Positions 35,336 to 47,357 of a DNA stretch of 64,000 nucleotides are shown here, one piece after another (within the stretch, counting starts at the first letter, position 1; each line of letters begins with the position of its first letter). The notes under the pieces were generated by a model. That model had not been told where the DNA came from. It was given only the letters and a program-made list of their open reading frames with translations, and made no database searches. This DNA comes from Entomortierella parvispora. Taxonomy: Eukaryota > Mortierellomycota > Mortierellomycetes > Mortierellales > Mortierellaceae. The stretch is from positions 682,001 through 746,000 of the forward strand of contig OY752152.1 in NCBI GenBank assembly GCA_963573315.1. Direction: 5' to 3'. A program made the translations under genes and the position numbers.

Positions 35336-37356
35336 GTTTGTTTTTTTTGCGAAAGTAAGAATGAAGAAAAGAGAAAAAATTGAGATCGGAGCATCGTTTA
35401 AAAACAAAATGGACCCTGGACGACCTTTTCTTTTGTTTGTTGATCCAGCTCGGGCTCTACGCGTGTCGCGTCCAGCAAATTAGGGGGCCTGAAACCTAGG
35501 CGACTTGCGGTGTGCACTGCCACGCGAGCAGTAAGTCGCGTCCCAACCATACGAGTTTGAACCCTAGGCAGTGCACTGCCACTCGAGCAAGCAAGGAACA
35601 AGCAGGATATGGAATGCTTCGATAGTGGCGCCAAAAAAAGTAACAACATCGGCTCCTGAGAAGAGAGGGTTGTCTGGTAGCCTTTGACAACGTTGGAATC
35701 ACATCGCTTGACACTCGAAAGATCTGCAGGAGAGTTATGGAAAGTCCGAGGGAAAAAAAAGGAACTCCAAGACTCCAAGATACTGTGAGTGTCGCTGGGC
35801 AGAAAAGGGTGCCTCCGAAAAGGTGTTTCCCACCAAGATGTGTAATGTGAAATGTGAGCTGAGAATTTGCACACGCGATTTTCGAGGGTTGTTCCGAGGA
35901 AGTGGTCAGTTTGAGTCCACGAGGTACAATCCAAAGGAACGACGGTCTACCCATGCTTTCTGAGAACGTCAAAGCCGATTAAGTGAAGAGGTTATATCGT
36001 TCCCAGTGAAGGTAAAAGAAAGCAGCAACCGAAGTACATGAAAAGGCAGTGGGAAGTGGTGCAACAAAGGATGTGAGCCTGCTGTGCTTTTTTTCTGGAT
36101 TTCTTTTTTGTGGCCATGTTCCATGCCTTTCGATGAAAAAGCGGGAAACACTCCAAGCATTTTTCATCCATGACATCTTCTTTCTCATCGGCACCTGAAT
36201 GCCTTGCTATGTTTACTGGGCGTTTCTCTTTATCCCTTTTCTGGCCTTTTTTTTGGACACAAAAACATTTTTGTTGTTGCGCAAAGCACACGTTTAACAT
36301 TCAGCAAGAAAGGTCAGTGCACGATTTCTTTTCTTGTCCGAGGGCCTTTCTGCGGGTAAAGCGCCAGCTTTTGAAACCCACACGGGCGGTTCCCAGTCAT
36401 CCGAGCGCCATTTTTGAAGAAGGGGAGGGAGAAAAAAAGGGCTCTCTTGGAGTTCCTTTATTTACTTGATGGTGCCCTTACGCCATTGACGTTGTTTTTT
36501 TTGGCTTCATTGCCGCCTTGTTCCGTTGTGCCGTCACTCCAGTGGTTCATCTTCTGCCGATTTCGACTTTACCACCAAAGGAACCCACCAGTGTTTTTCT
36601 GATCCAATCCTTCCCTCGTGACTCAGACTGTCGCGTTGTCATTTGGTTCTACCGGTCAACTGATTTTAGATTCAAAGTCTGGACGAAAAGGCAGGAATGT
36701 TGTTATCCTTGTTTGTTTTTGTACTTCTTCGTTGATAATGTAGTTGTTGTCACCATGGATTCATCTTTGAGAATTCTGGGTGGAAAGACACAGTCACAAT
36801 GGCAAAGTAAACCATGGACTCGATCGAATGAACATGGTGCAACAGAGGCAACGATCTTATTCGACAATCAACGCTCCAATTGAAAAGGCACGATCGTTCA
36901 ACGTCAGCTTGCAGATCTTAAAGTAGTTTTGATTAAGATAATACGGTAAAGGCCAAGGGAGTCTCCAAAGGAGTCTCCAAAGGGGCCTCCAAAGAACCAC
37001 GATAGTGAGGATGGTGCGGGATAGCGATGAGGCACTGCCTAAGAGACAGCACTGCAAAGGGGTATCGCGACTAAGTGCCTTTTCTGGCTTGCCACGCTGT
37101 AGTTTTTTGCATCGCCCAATCTTTGTTTTCAAGCTACGTGGCAATTGGCGGTATCGGCGTTGGCGCCAATTGATTGAACGCCTTGATGGGCGTCCCGCAC
37201 GCTAATCGAGGATGCGTGGGAGACTCGCACGCGCGAGGGGTAAAAAAACGCGTCAGAGCGACAGGATAAAAAAAAATTCCGAGGGATTGGTGGCGATCGT
37301 TAAGGGGTGCTCCTCGCTTTGATCCCGTGCCTCCTGGCCTCCGAGGCGAAGGACAA
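35336..37356. other. Intergenic region with a short direct repeat
   Basis: About 2 kb without a supportable gene. Two related units lie at 35488-35530 and 35554-35589, both containing an AACCTAGGC or ACCCTAGGC segment and GTGCACTGCCAC followed by CGAGCA. Two tandem copies of AAAGGAGTCTCC occur near 36967-36990. The segment just before 37357 leads into the next gene. Confidence 0.5.
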
Positions 37357-38744
37357 ATGACACGCTCCTCCTTCAACCTCATCACTCTCACCCTCTTCAT
37401 TTTTTTTCTTCATCTCATGGCTGTTCTCAGCGCCCAATGGGCCTCGACCCTGGTCGAGCTGCCAACCCTAACATTTCATCATGCCCTCTTGCCATTGAGC
37501 ATCTTCTCGGCCCTGCACGGCATTCGTGTCTCGATGGCCTATCGTCAAGCCATCGAGGCCGCCGCAGCGCAATCCCTCAAGGATGGTTCTTCCCCTGCAA
37601 AGCCCAATCGCGTTCCCTGGGGCCAAGCCTTGCTCTCGGTTCTCGCCATGTCCCTCGGAGGTGGTTTCTCTGCCAGTAAGTTACTGGACACGTGAAATAA
37701 CTCTTTTTGCAGCTGTCGCGCGTCGCGTATTTTTCTTGTATCTCGCCAACTGCACAAAAAACGCCGGTTACTGAACACTGAAGTCGCAATGTGTGAAAAA
37801 AATTCATAGGTATCCTCCTCGGCATGCCTCCCTCGTGGCTCGGCTCCAATGTTGTTGTCCCAACCTACGCCTTGTCTTTCTTCTTGATTCAATACACCTT
37901 CGTATACGATCTTCTCGTCCAGACTGTCCCTCCCGCGATTCTGGACCCACTTTTGATTTTGGCCGATGGTTCCCTGCGTGCGTTGTCAATCACGAAACTG
38001 GGCGTGGATGGCTCCCGGATGCGGTTTGCGGCGGATGCAGGCAAAGGTGGAATAGTCCAGTCCGAACCTTGGTTCGCCATGTTGCTCCTGGGTATGATTG
38101 CAGGATCCGGTGGCGGAATGTGGGCGGACGCATTGAAGCTGAAGAGCCATCAATGGACCTTGAGCGCGACCCCAGGTTGGGCCAAGGAGGCAACGTGGGA
38201 TATGAAGGCGGCTTTGATCAGTGCCTTTTTCTACGCCGCCTCGACTTCCCCTCAGTTCTATGGATGGATGAACAGTGAAGCCGCAGTGGCCAGTACCGGA
38301 GGTTTGTTGGAGACCCAGGACGCCAAGGCCATGACCATGTTGTTGCTGTGCTCGTTGTTGTTGGGTAAACAGGCTGATCAGTCAACAGGCGTGTTCTCGA
38401 ACTTTGCGAGATCGTTCACGAACAAGGCCTTCGCGGTATCGAGTGCGGCTCCGAAAAAGTCCAAGAAGGACAGACATGAGGATGAAGATGAAAACGTCGA
38501 GTTGAACAAGATTGATAAGGACGATGAGGATTCGTACTCATTTAGACAGCGCCGTCGAAAGGAGGACGACGATTTGGTTGAGGAGAATGAGGAGGAAGAA
38601 GAGGAGGTCAAGAAATCAGGACGTGGTCGCAAGAAGACTGTCTCCAGCAAGAAGAAGAAGGAGACCAGTCCCTCGCCCGTGGCCGCTTCTTCTACGCCTA
38701 CGCGTAGCACACGTCTTCGACGACCCCCCCGTCAAGAGCTTTAA
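37357..38744 (+). CDS. Multi-pass membrane protein, possibly TRIC-like channel
   Basis: Exons 37357-37675 and 37810-38744 give 417 residues. Hydrophobic segments are at about 5-27, 38-52, 87-125, 133-155, 190-210, 240-255 and 275-295. Around residues 190-260 the order EPWFAMLLLGMIAGSGGGMW, a tryptophan, then WDMKAALISAFFYA resembles the conserved region of TRIC (TMEM38) intracellular cation channels, which have WF, a glycine-rich break and a KA.LYGA.LF segment. That match is by eye only. The C-terminal 110 residues are hydrophilic with acidic and basic clusters (KKSKKDRHEDEDENVE, SGRGRKK, RRPPRQEL), so they lie in the cytosol or nucleoplasm. The intron is GTAAGT...CATAG. Confidence 0.62.
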
Positions 38745-38944
38745 GCGAGAACCTCTTTTAATTTGTTGCAGTGGACAACATTCATCTGTCTGTTATAGCT
38801 CTCAAATGACACGTATTGTTTCCTTCGGAATAAATTATATTTCGTATGATAATATGAAAGGAGAAAAGGGACTGAGTGAACGTTGCCTTGCGCTCCTTTC
38901 TCTCTTTTCAGCTGCAAGAACAACAGTAGAATATAATAATTAGA

Positions 38945-41900
38945 CTAATTGCCAGCACCTCGATGCGTGAACGCAAGACTAACGAAAATGATCAAAAAAA
39001 CGATTGCAAATGTGACCACAGAACAAATGAAGGCTCCTCTTGAGGGTCCGGGCAAAGACTGGTCCGTGAAAAGGTCAAACAGTTCGGGCAATCTTGGTCC
39101 AGTCGACAAAACGAAGGTTGAGGTTTCGTCGTTCAAGGACTTCATCACCCTGATGGTGCATTTCCGTCGACGGAGACTCTTTGGGAACGAGGAAGAAGAA
39201 GAATCGTCGTCGCCTGTCCTACCATCTGTTTGTCGAGGGCTATCATGGTTGTGATGATGATGATGATGGTGGTGGTGGCCATCTTCGTGCTCTACGTCAT
39301 CCGTGGTAGGTGCGAGTGAGGACGCACGCGAAGACGAGAAGGCAACAGAAGATCTCTGGCGTCTATGGCCGGAAGCATGTCCTTCACCGCTATGACCTCC
39401 ATTGCCTGGGCCATAATATCCACTCGAAGCTCCTCCCCCCGTGGTCATTGCATCCCGGAATGATGGCGCTGGCGTGTCCATATCTGAGAGCGGGTATCTA
39501 GACGATGAAGCGTACGATCGACCACTCGGGACAGGCCGGATCAATGGTCCCGTCATGGTAGACGAGCGCACAGGCCCTCCCGTTGCAGCCGAGACATCGG
39601 TCATGAAAGTGTTTCCATTGTTTGAGGTCACAGAAGACGAGCGGTCAGAGCGTACCAAAGGGTAGAAAGGTGCTTGGCCCGAAGGCGACGAGTCAAGTAC
39701 AGACTGGTATGCAGGCGAGGAGGCGTAATCCTCGCCACTATGGTGCTGGTGGTGACTGCCCCCCGATATGTTAGCGCCTGAACGACCATGGAAATTGTAT
39801 TCGTCATCTTCATCGGGTTCTTCAGTGATCCAGACCTCGGCAACAGGTCCTCCTTTGACGCGCTGTCCATTCACCAGAGAGTCATCCCTGACCAGCTGAA
39901 AGAACCTGGACTTTGTCCTTCGTGAAATCGCAGGGAATAGAGGAGGTGGACTAGCGGGTGGTGGTGGCGGCGGAAGAGGCGTCGTCGATATAGAACGTGG
40001 ACGGATCGATGTCATTCCAAACTGGGAACCCTGGTCCTCATTCACACCATCTGTGAAATCCTGACAGTCATCCGAGTGAAATGACATTGGAGGCGGTGAT
40101 TCAGGAGGCTGTGGCGTCGACAACAAGGAGATATTCTGCTGCTGCTGCACTTGCTGCTGTTGCATGAGCAGCTCCGCCTCCTCTGCAATAACCTCTTCCT
40201 CTCTCCATGCATAGTACAGTCCCCTGACACGCATCGTGATTTCCATTGACTGTCGATGCTGCGTAGATGACTCAAGGCTCAGAAACCTCTTCCAGCGATC
40301 CACCAGTCCCAAATGTTTTGTTGCTTTCTTGTTCTCGTCCTCCAAACCCAGAGCTTTCTTCCGCTGTTTCTCCAGGCGCCGTTTCTCTTTGTTCTCTTTA
40401 CTCTTGTAGTCCACCCGAGTTCGCCACCACATCATCACTTCTTCCATTGGCCCTTCCTGTCGACAGCGCTGAAGATTGGATTCATGGTGCGTGGACCACC
40501 AGATCCAAGTCTGAGGATCCTCAGCAGAGACAAATGCAAAGCTTGGGTGTTTGAAAAACTCTGATGTCAATGCATTGTTGTAGGCATTGTTGCGCTGAAC
40601 CGTTCTGGGGTCGCCTGCTGAGGTCGAGGGACTCATGGTCGCCTGGAGTGTATGGGCCAAGACCACGTCCGCTTCTTCACCTGCGTATCCGTCATTGATA
40701 TGAACATGCTGAACAGAAGGAAGCGTTGTCCTGATGATGGTAAAAGGAGGAGCCAAAGAGGAGCGTCGAGAGGACTGCCCTGTCTCCTCTAGCGGCGGCC
40801 GGGTTTGATTTTCTAACGATGGCGATTCCGTCTCAACGTTTTCAGTTGTACCCTCGTCAAGAGAAACCACTCTAGAAGAATCTGTCGCTGCAGGAATAGA
40901 CACTATTTCCGACTGAATTGCGGATGCTGGTAGTAGTTGCGCTGAACTCGAGTGCGCCATATCGCTCTCAGAAGTGGGCGGTGGCGCCTCTGTGGTCCGT
41001 GCAGGCGAGGAGGAGGACGTTGGTACTACCTCTGCAGAAAAGGACGTTGGAGGGTGAGAGCGTCCAAAGAACCGATGCTGTCTTGAAGGTCGATTCACAT
41101 TCGAGGGGTTGATCGTGGGCCATCCACCATGAGGTCTCCTGGTTAAAGGTGGTGGTCTCCCCCGGATATGTCCAACAGGGACACGTTCCAGTGTGCTGTC
41201 CCCATCATCCTGCTCCACGACGCCAACGTCGTCGCCAGCGTGATGATTCACTGGATTTTCATTCTCAGGAACACTCTCCATTGTAACAATTACTGGCTCT
41301 TCTTCTCTCGAAACCAAACCATGTACAAGGGCTGGCAGCTGTTGCGACGAGTTAGAAACCGCCACTGGGGAGGTCGATAAAGAGCTGCTCTGATTGGATG
41401 GTTGCCGGACACGTTGCCGCGAACGTGAGGGTGCTGAACTGAACCCACTCAAGATTGAAGCACCTGGAGTTGAGGCTCCATTCCAGTTCCTGTACCGACC
41501 CCTCATGGATGAGATCGAGGTTCGTGCCGGAGCAGATGGCGCTGCCGGCTCAACCTGTGTTTCATTTGGCATGCTCGCGGCGGGAGTAGTCATGAAGCGC
41601 GATCCAACTGGTGTAGATTGCATTGTAGCAGCTGCTAAAGTAGTCCTAGTTTCATGTACTTCGGTGGTTCGGGGTACTAGGCTTGTGGTGGCCGAATGTT
41701 TAGGGTCCATGAGATATAACAGGTACATGATCGTGTCATCCACCCAGTATTCCAATGTCCACGGTCTTCCGGACTGTGATTCTTGACGAAGTCGTTGTGA
41801 AGACAACGGGGAGGACCCTGCTGGCACTTGCAATTGCGATCCTGGCCCTACGAGCTGTGGCGATAGAGAAGGCTCTACATCTATCTGAATTTCCGCTGCA

Positions 41901-43174
41901 CTGGACGACGACGAAACCGGAATCGGATCAATAGGCGAGTCCTCGTGGCTCAATCTACTGTCATGATAAATATCGTCCTCAGGTTCCTGTCGCTGTTGAA
42001 ACTCGTCGGGTCCTTGGCTAGGGATGACTGTATAGGTAATACTCTGCACTGCTGGGATTTTGAAAGGAAGTCCCTGTTCTGGTAAAGACATATATTCTGG
42101 CAACTCGTCTTCCTCCAGAAATGGACGCCGGAACATGGCGAGAGGAATGGCAGCAGGGGACGTTGAACGTAAAAGAACGGGATTATCCTCGTCATTGCTG
42201 TGTCTTCCTACACCTGTGTTGGTATCACTGGGCAATATCCCAGGGGCTCTCTCTCTACTCCAGATGGAAGGAGGACTCCTCCAAGATAGGGAAGACGATG
42301 GTGGTCGGGCGCCTTCCTGGTTGAAGTTGCTATGTTGTTGAGAGAGGGCTAAGAGTCTGGCGTGGTAGGCCGATGTTCCTGGCCCTGGATCTACGCCATT
42401 TTCCAGCCCTACGCTGTCAGATCCAAATGAAAGCGAGTGGTGATGCTGGTGGCGCCGGTAACCAGAAGAATCTTCGGCAAGGACGGCAGAGGCTGACACG
42501 GTTGAGGGGTCTGGTTGCTGTTGCGGATCATTTCCCGCCATGTATCCAGGGGGGTCCTCCTGAGCTACAGTGTCCGAAACATCGATGGTGACCGAGGGCG
42601 GCCGACCGGCACATTGCGGTGAACCTGAGGGAGATTGAGAAGTGGGCGGAGCAGCATGACTCCGTTCCCCTGAAAACTGATCCAGACTGATTCTAGAAGG
42701 AGGCCTTGTGGAAGGCGCCGCTGTGGCCGTTGTGGTCGTCACAGTGCATTTTACTGCAATTGGCGTCGATGGCGAGGAGGGTCGAGGAAGCGTGGACGCT
42801 GGCAGGTCCAGCGCCGAGGTGGACAGTGTGGATTCTTGTGGTAAAACAGCGGGCAAGGCCGAGACTGCGATGGAATTTGAGGAAACCGCTCTCAGTTGTT
42901 CTTTTCGATTCTCTTCATTATTAGTGTAACCAGGGTCACTGTCGTTGTTGTGGCCAGATGGAAGCACTTGAGTTTCTATTAGACTGTCAGGCTCGATGGT
43001 GGCTTTCGTGGGTGGTGGTGACAAAGGTGTGATCGAAGAGGACGAGGAAGAAGGAGTAGAAGAAGAGGACGCAGGAAGGGAGGAGGCCATTGGAATGATT
43101 GATTCAGGAACTGTAACAGACGCAACCGACGCTGCAGCGGCTGTCGAAACTGCAGATGAATCCGGGGACAGCAT
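38945..43174 (-). CDS. Large low-complexity tail-anchored protein of unknown function
   Basis: An uninterrupted frame encodes 1409 residues. Most of it is serine/proline/threonine-rich and probably disordered. One hydrophobic segment, GAFICSVVTFAIVFLIIFVS, lies about 25 residues from the C-terminus, the layout of a tail-anchored protein with a cytosolic bulk. A charged helical region around residues 880-1040 (TWIWWSTHHESNLQRCRQEG, KSKENKEKRRLEKQRKKALG, RVRGLYYAWREEEVIAEEAE) is the best candidate for a folded domain. A run of nine histidines lies near residue 1310, and short QQQQ and PPPPPP runs are present. An ATG at 43090 could also be the start. I do not recognise the family. Confidence 0.75.
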   Translation of the reverse strand: MLSPDSSAVSTAAAASVASVTVPESIIPMASSLPASSSSTPSSSSSSITPLSPPPTKATIEPDSLIETQVLPSGHNNDSDPGYTNNEENRKEQLRAVSSNSIAVSALPAVLPQESTLSTSALDLPASTLPRPSSPSTPIAVKCTVTTTTATAAPSTRPPSRISLDQFSGERSHAAPPTSQSPSGSPQCAGRPPSVTIDVSDTVAQEDPPGYMAGNDPQQQPDPSTVSASAVLAEDSSGYRRHQHHHSLSFGSDSVGLENGVDPGPGTSAYHARLLALSQQHSNFNQEGARPPSSSLSWRSPPSIWSRERAPGILPSDTNTGVGRHSNDEDNPVLLRSTSPAAIPLAMFRRPFLEEDELPEYMSLPEQGLPFKIPAVQSITYTVIPSQGPDEFQQRQEPEDDIYHDSRLSHEDSPIDPIPVSSSSSAAEIQIDVEPSLSPQLVGPGSQLQVPAGSSPLSSQRLRQESQSGRPWTLEYWVDDTIMYLLYLMDPKHSATTSLVPRTTEVHETRTTLAAATMQSTPVGSRFMTTPAASMPNETQVEPAAPSAPARTSISSMRGRYRNWNGASTPGASILSGFSSAPSRSRQRVRQPSNQSSSLSTSPVAVSNSSQQLPALVHGLVSREEEPVIVTMESVPENENPVNHHAGDDVGVVEQDDGDSTLERVPVGHIRGRPPPLTRRPHGGWPTINPSNVNRPSRQHRFFGRSHPPTSFSAEVVPTSSSSPARTTEAPPPTSESDMAHSSSAQLLPASAIQSEIVSIPAATDSSRVVSLDEGTTENVETESPSLENQTRPPLEETGQSSRRSSLAPPFTIIRTTLPSVQHVHINDGYAGEEADVVLAHTLQATMSPSTSAGDPRTVQRNNAYNNALTSEFFKHPSFAFVSAEDPQTWIWWSTHHESNLQRCRQEGPMEEVMMWWRTRVDYKSKENKEKRRLEKQRKKALGLEDENKKATKHLGLVDRWKRFLSLESSTQHRQSMEITMRVRGLYYAWREEEVIAEEAELLMQQQQVQQQQNISLLSTPQPPESPPPMSFHSDDCQDFTDGVNEDQGSQFGMTSIRPRSISTTPLPPPPPPASPPPLFPAISRRTKSRFFQLVRDDSLVNGQRVKGGPVAEVWITEEPDEDDEYNFHGRSGANISGGSHHQHHSGEDYASSPAYQSVLDSSPSGQAPFYPLVRSDRSSSVTSNNGNTFMTDVSAATGGPVRSSTMTGPLIRPVPSGRSYASSSRYPLSDMDTPAPSFRDAMTTGGGASSGYYGPGNGGHSGEGHASGHRRQRSSVAFSSSRASSLAPTTDDVEHEDGHHHHHHHHHNHDSPRQTDGRTGDDDSSSSSFPKSLRRRKCTIRVMKSLNDETSTFVLSTGPRLPELFDLFTDQSLPGPSRGAFICSVVTFAIVFLIIFVSLAFTHRGAGN

Positions 43175-45756
43175 TCCTTTGTGCGTTTTTCAGAGACGAG
43201 TTATTCCTGACACGCCCAGGTGGAAGCCGCAAGTTGTCGCAAGCTGTTGCCTTACGGGTTATGCGTGCTTGGACTGCCTTTCAATGCAGTTGATGAGTTG
43301 CATGATGCAGGGGAGAAGAGTTGATAGGTCGATGTGCACGAGGACGGAAGAGATGGAATGGGGAGGAGATAAGAAGACAAGCTGAGGTCAGTCAAAAGAA
43401 AAAAAGATCGTTGGGCGAAGTCAAACGATTCAAGTTTCAGGGTCAGCAAGCAGCATAGGGCAGCACAGGACGGCAAGGATAGGACGCGGCAGGGCCAGGG
43501 ATGAATGAGTACCTTGTCAAAAGGGCCGTGATTAAAAAGGATCCACGACGAGGATAAATATCGGCAAGAAAAAATGGAGACGGACTGACAGTGTAGTGTG
43601 GTGTGGACAGGAGAAGAAGTGGATACAATGGAAGGGAAGGGAAGGAAGGGACAAAGGGAAGAAACAAAGGTGCAAGAAGAGGGGGTTCCAGTAAGGAGAA
43701 GGGGTACCCCGACGATGGCAACAAAGAGTGGCGTGAAAGAGAGGCGTGTGAGTGTGTGCGTGTGGATAGGTGGTGAACAGCAAGCGGGAGGGCGGGGGGA
43801 ATGGGGGGAGAACGAAAAGAGGGATTGCGGGGGGATGAATGGATTAATGAACAAGTGAAGCGGATGAATGAATGAAGGAGTGAACATGGCATGGGTCTCG
43901 AGATGTGCTCTTTTTCCTTCTTTCCTTGTTGACGTGAGAAAAACCCTCTTGTCGCTCTTGTCCACAGCTCGGCTCCCTTCCTTTTTCCTCTTTCTCATCA
44001 AACATCACTGACCATACACCATTCGCTCTTCCTCCCTCCTCCCATCTTCTGGCAATGAGGCCATGTACTCTTCGACTTGCTTGCGCAACAACTACCTCGG
44101 AAACACCAGCGTCAAACTGATCGATAGATAGATACACGGCCATCTTCCAGGAAAGACCAGACGGTCTCAACGCTACTGCTGCAGCAGATAGTGCTAGGTG
44201 ACGATACAAGAGAGCGACACGAAATTGGATAGAGGAGAAGAGAAAACCGCGCTAAATGTCTCTATACTTCTCGCCAGATATGAGCCCCATTGCACCAAGT
44301 GCCGCTCTTGGCGACAGACATCCTAGGAATCGACTCCTGCGCCAGGATTCCAGCCTCGGTCTCAGAGATAGTCGAGTCGATATTTGATAGTCGAGTCGAT
44401 ATTTTTTTACCCACCCGACGCAAAAATTTCTATCCGCCACCAGGTCGGCCGCATGTGGGCCCACAGGACTCTGATTCTAGCCACTCCGGTGCGCCCGAGA
44501 TGTTAGAACCGCTCGATTTTGTAGACACAGGAAACAATCTGCAACATTATCCATTCAGAGTTGGTCCAGTATTACGCCGACGGGGCTCTGCATCCACGAA
44601 AGAACAGGCAAACAACTGACTGAGCTTGAGCTACTGATTGCACAAAGCCATCCTGATACCGCAGTTGGAGCTGACTATAGATCCAATCCCTCCGATATTT
44701 AGCGTCTTGCTAGAGGAATAGGCGAGGTGCATTTGGAGAAGTTGACGTTTGATCTGTGGGCGCAACGAGTTTGCCGGGGCTTGCAGATGTAAGGTCGCCA
44801 ACCACATCAAGTTTTCAGAGCACAATGGTCATAACTCGCCCAAGAGTCAACAGGAGCACGAACCAAATCCTATGATGATGCCTCATCCGATCATATGTGG
44901 CGCCGGTATCGTTGACCACGTTGCTTCGGAGAGTCTCGCTTCTCAAGCAAAAATAAGCCGCTTTCTCGTGCAATCCAATCCATCATCACTTTTGAAAAGC
45001 TTCAGATCAACAATAAAAACCACGAGGCGTTAGAAAAGTTAATCAAAGGACTTAATCTTGTCTGACTTCGACACGTTTCCAAGAACTGAGGCAACATCCT
45101 CCTTGATCTAATAACGGACATATCAGAGCAAAAGAATGTGCCAGGGACATTCCAAACAGGTATGGTGGAGATCACGATGAGATTAGTGATATGTGACACC
45201 AGTTGCCTCTACCCCCCATGCAACGGTGTTTCCAAGAACAAATACACATATTGACACATATCTGAGATCACATCTTTGGCCAAGAGTGTTTCCTATTCCA
45301 CCTCATATCCATCGAATTCTCCTTCGGTGCCCGGATGCTCCAACGTGACTTAATGAGTCGTACTATTTTGTCCGCAAACATTAATCAAACTGCTGAGCAA
45401 CTGGGTCTGACGGGTCTATTATTGAAAAAAAGTATTTTTTTTTTCCTGGTTACTGCTTTGGGAGTTCTCTTTCTGCTTCTCCTTGAACACCAAAACTGGC
45501 ATGGTCTAAAATAATGGGACAAAATCCCCATCAGTGAACAGAGTCGTGGTATCCCAACTTGACAGTAGTACTGAATCCCTCTTGCAGTTTGTTCTTGAAG
45601 TTTGTTCTTGAAGTATCCAGCAAGCGAGCCACAGACTCCGAGGAGATGCTTCGTCTCCTTGGAGTCGTATACCAAGTGACTTATATCACCATCGCCAAAC
45701 ATCAGTTCTTTTCTTTCCGTCTCTTTTGTCCATTTTTTTCTTCTGTTTGCATGCCA
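43175..45756. other. Long intergenic region
   Basis: The first 800 bases are GA/GT-rich and likely the leader and promoter of the 1409-residue gene on the minus strand. A short near-duplicate lies at 44370-44400 (GTCGAGTCGATATTTGATA then GTCGAGTCGATATTTTTT). GTTTGTTCTTGAA occurs twice at about 45588-45613. No gene can be supported between 44000 and 45756. Confidence 0.5.
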
Positions 45757-46653
45757 TTTGATCCATGTAAAATGAAAGATTGTTCTGTTTGATCATCCTT
45801 TAATACAAGAATACAAGATACAGGGCTACTGGGCTATGGCTGCGATGACTTGTGGTCTTGTCGTTTGGTACCGTTCCAGGGGGACCTATCTCTAGGCACA
45901 CTCTTGCCAAGGAGAAGAAGGAGAAGAAGAAATGAAGTGAAAAAGAAAGAAGGGAAAACTTACCGTCCTGAATCCGGAGTCCTGACCCCGACCGCGGCCC
46001 TAGAAAAAAAGAAAGAACATCTTTTATTTAATAAAAACACCTATAGACACCCTCCTGATCCTGATCCTGATCCTGATCTTGTCCTATTAAGAGAGAAAAG
46101 CAAAAGAAAGGTCAGAAACACAGAACATCTTTTATTTAATAAAAACAACTATGACGCCCTCCTGATCCTGATCTATTAAGACCAAAGACAAAGAAGAGAG
46201 TAAGGAGGTCAGCCTTGACTTTTTGATCATAAAAGACAGAGTGAAAGAGACTTGAGAAAAACTGGGTGGAAGGCAAGAGTGTGAGAAAGCGAGAAAAAAG
46301 CAAAGAAAAAGTCAGTGAGAGTAGATGTTCAACAACGACGAAGCGAAGATATGAGTTGGAAGAGGGTCTTCTGCTGTGGTCGAGAGAGCAGCGTGCAAGG
46401 AAGAAAGGGTGGTGGATGAGGATGGTGGTTGAAGAGGGGAGTGAAGGGGTGAGGAGAAGAGAAGAGAAAAGCAGAAAAGCAGAGAAGAGAGTGTCTTTTC
46501 TGCCAAGACCGCAAAGTGCTCAGCAGCAGGAAGGCGGGAACATCGCATGGACTTCGCTATTCAGTTGATACGGACTGAATGGAGCCGGGAAGGGAGATAG
46601 GGAGATAGGAAAGGAAAGGAAAAGAAAGGAAAGGCAAGGAAAGGCAAGGAAAG
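45757..46653 (+). repeat. Left arm of a long inverted repeat
   Basis: The 897 bases are, as far as I could compare by eye, the exact reverse complement of 47358-48254; paired positions sum to 94011 with no insertion or deletion. Just outside, similarity drops (two differences at 45754 and 45756). Just inside it breaks at 46654. The arm contains a CTGATC microsatellite, two tandem units sharing AACATCTTTTATTTAATAAA, and GA-rich low-complexity sequence. Confidence 0.9.
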
Positions 46654-46692
46654 AAAATGACGTTTGATCACTGGGAGGAAAGATAGACATAA

Positions 46693-46725
<33 letters not shown>

Positions 46726-47357
46726 GCTGTCTCTCTCTTTGATCATTCATGCAAATGTCCCGCCTTTGTCAGTCCCTTCTTTCTTTCTTCGTGGCAGCGA
46801 GGGCAGCGGACATGGTGATGGAGGCGACAATAGATACGATGCAGACGCTGCATTCTTTTGTAAGCAGGTATCGGTATGGAGGCCGGAAGAAGGATGCATC
46901 TAGGTAGAGAAGAAGGAGAGAGTGGGAAAGAAAACGACCACAACCTTTCAAATGGTTCTCTTCTCTGTCTGCCCTTCCTTCTGTTCTTTGGTGATGAGGA
47001 TGGCTATGACAATATTGGTATAGACATCTTCCTTTGTGTCTCCTCTCCTCTATGATTCCCTCATCAATATGAAAGTCAAAAGAGGGATCGACAGAGAGAG
47101 AATCCATTTGGAGAGAAGGAAAGAAAAAAAATGGTCATAGCGAATATCCTTCCTCTCTCGATCTCTCTCTTTCTATCCTTCCTCTTTCAACTCTCTTTGC
47201 GAGGACGATGACACTTCCATTGCTACCCCTCTCTCTTCCTCTTCCTCCTTGGCGATCCCTTCATTGCCACTGTTTGAAGGTGGACAGAAAGGAGAGACAG
47301 AGGCATTTTCTCTTTGTCTGTCTATCTTTCTTCCTAGTGATCAAACAGTTTGTTTTT
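46654..47357. other. Spacer of the long inverted repeat
   Basis: The 704 bases between the arms are mostly unique. The first and last 50 still resemble each other in inverted orientation (TTTGATCACT then GAAAGATAGACA on both sides). A GACA microsatellite lies at about 46693-46728. Short open frames have low-complexity translations. Confidence 0.7.

Noticed and set aside
35398-35934. A 178-codon open frame on the minus strand
   Set aside because: It covers the short direct repeat and shows no family feature.
46266-46568. A 100-codon frame present in both inverted arms (also 47443-47745)
   Set aside because: The translation is a low-complexity K/R/E-rich product of GA-rich DNA; it is duplicated only because the arms are identical.
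46693-46728. Repeated short units that might suggest a CRISPR-like array
   Set aside because: It is a plain GACA microsatellite with no spacers.
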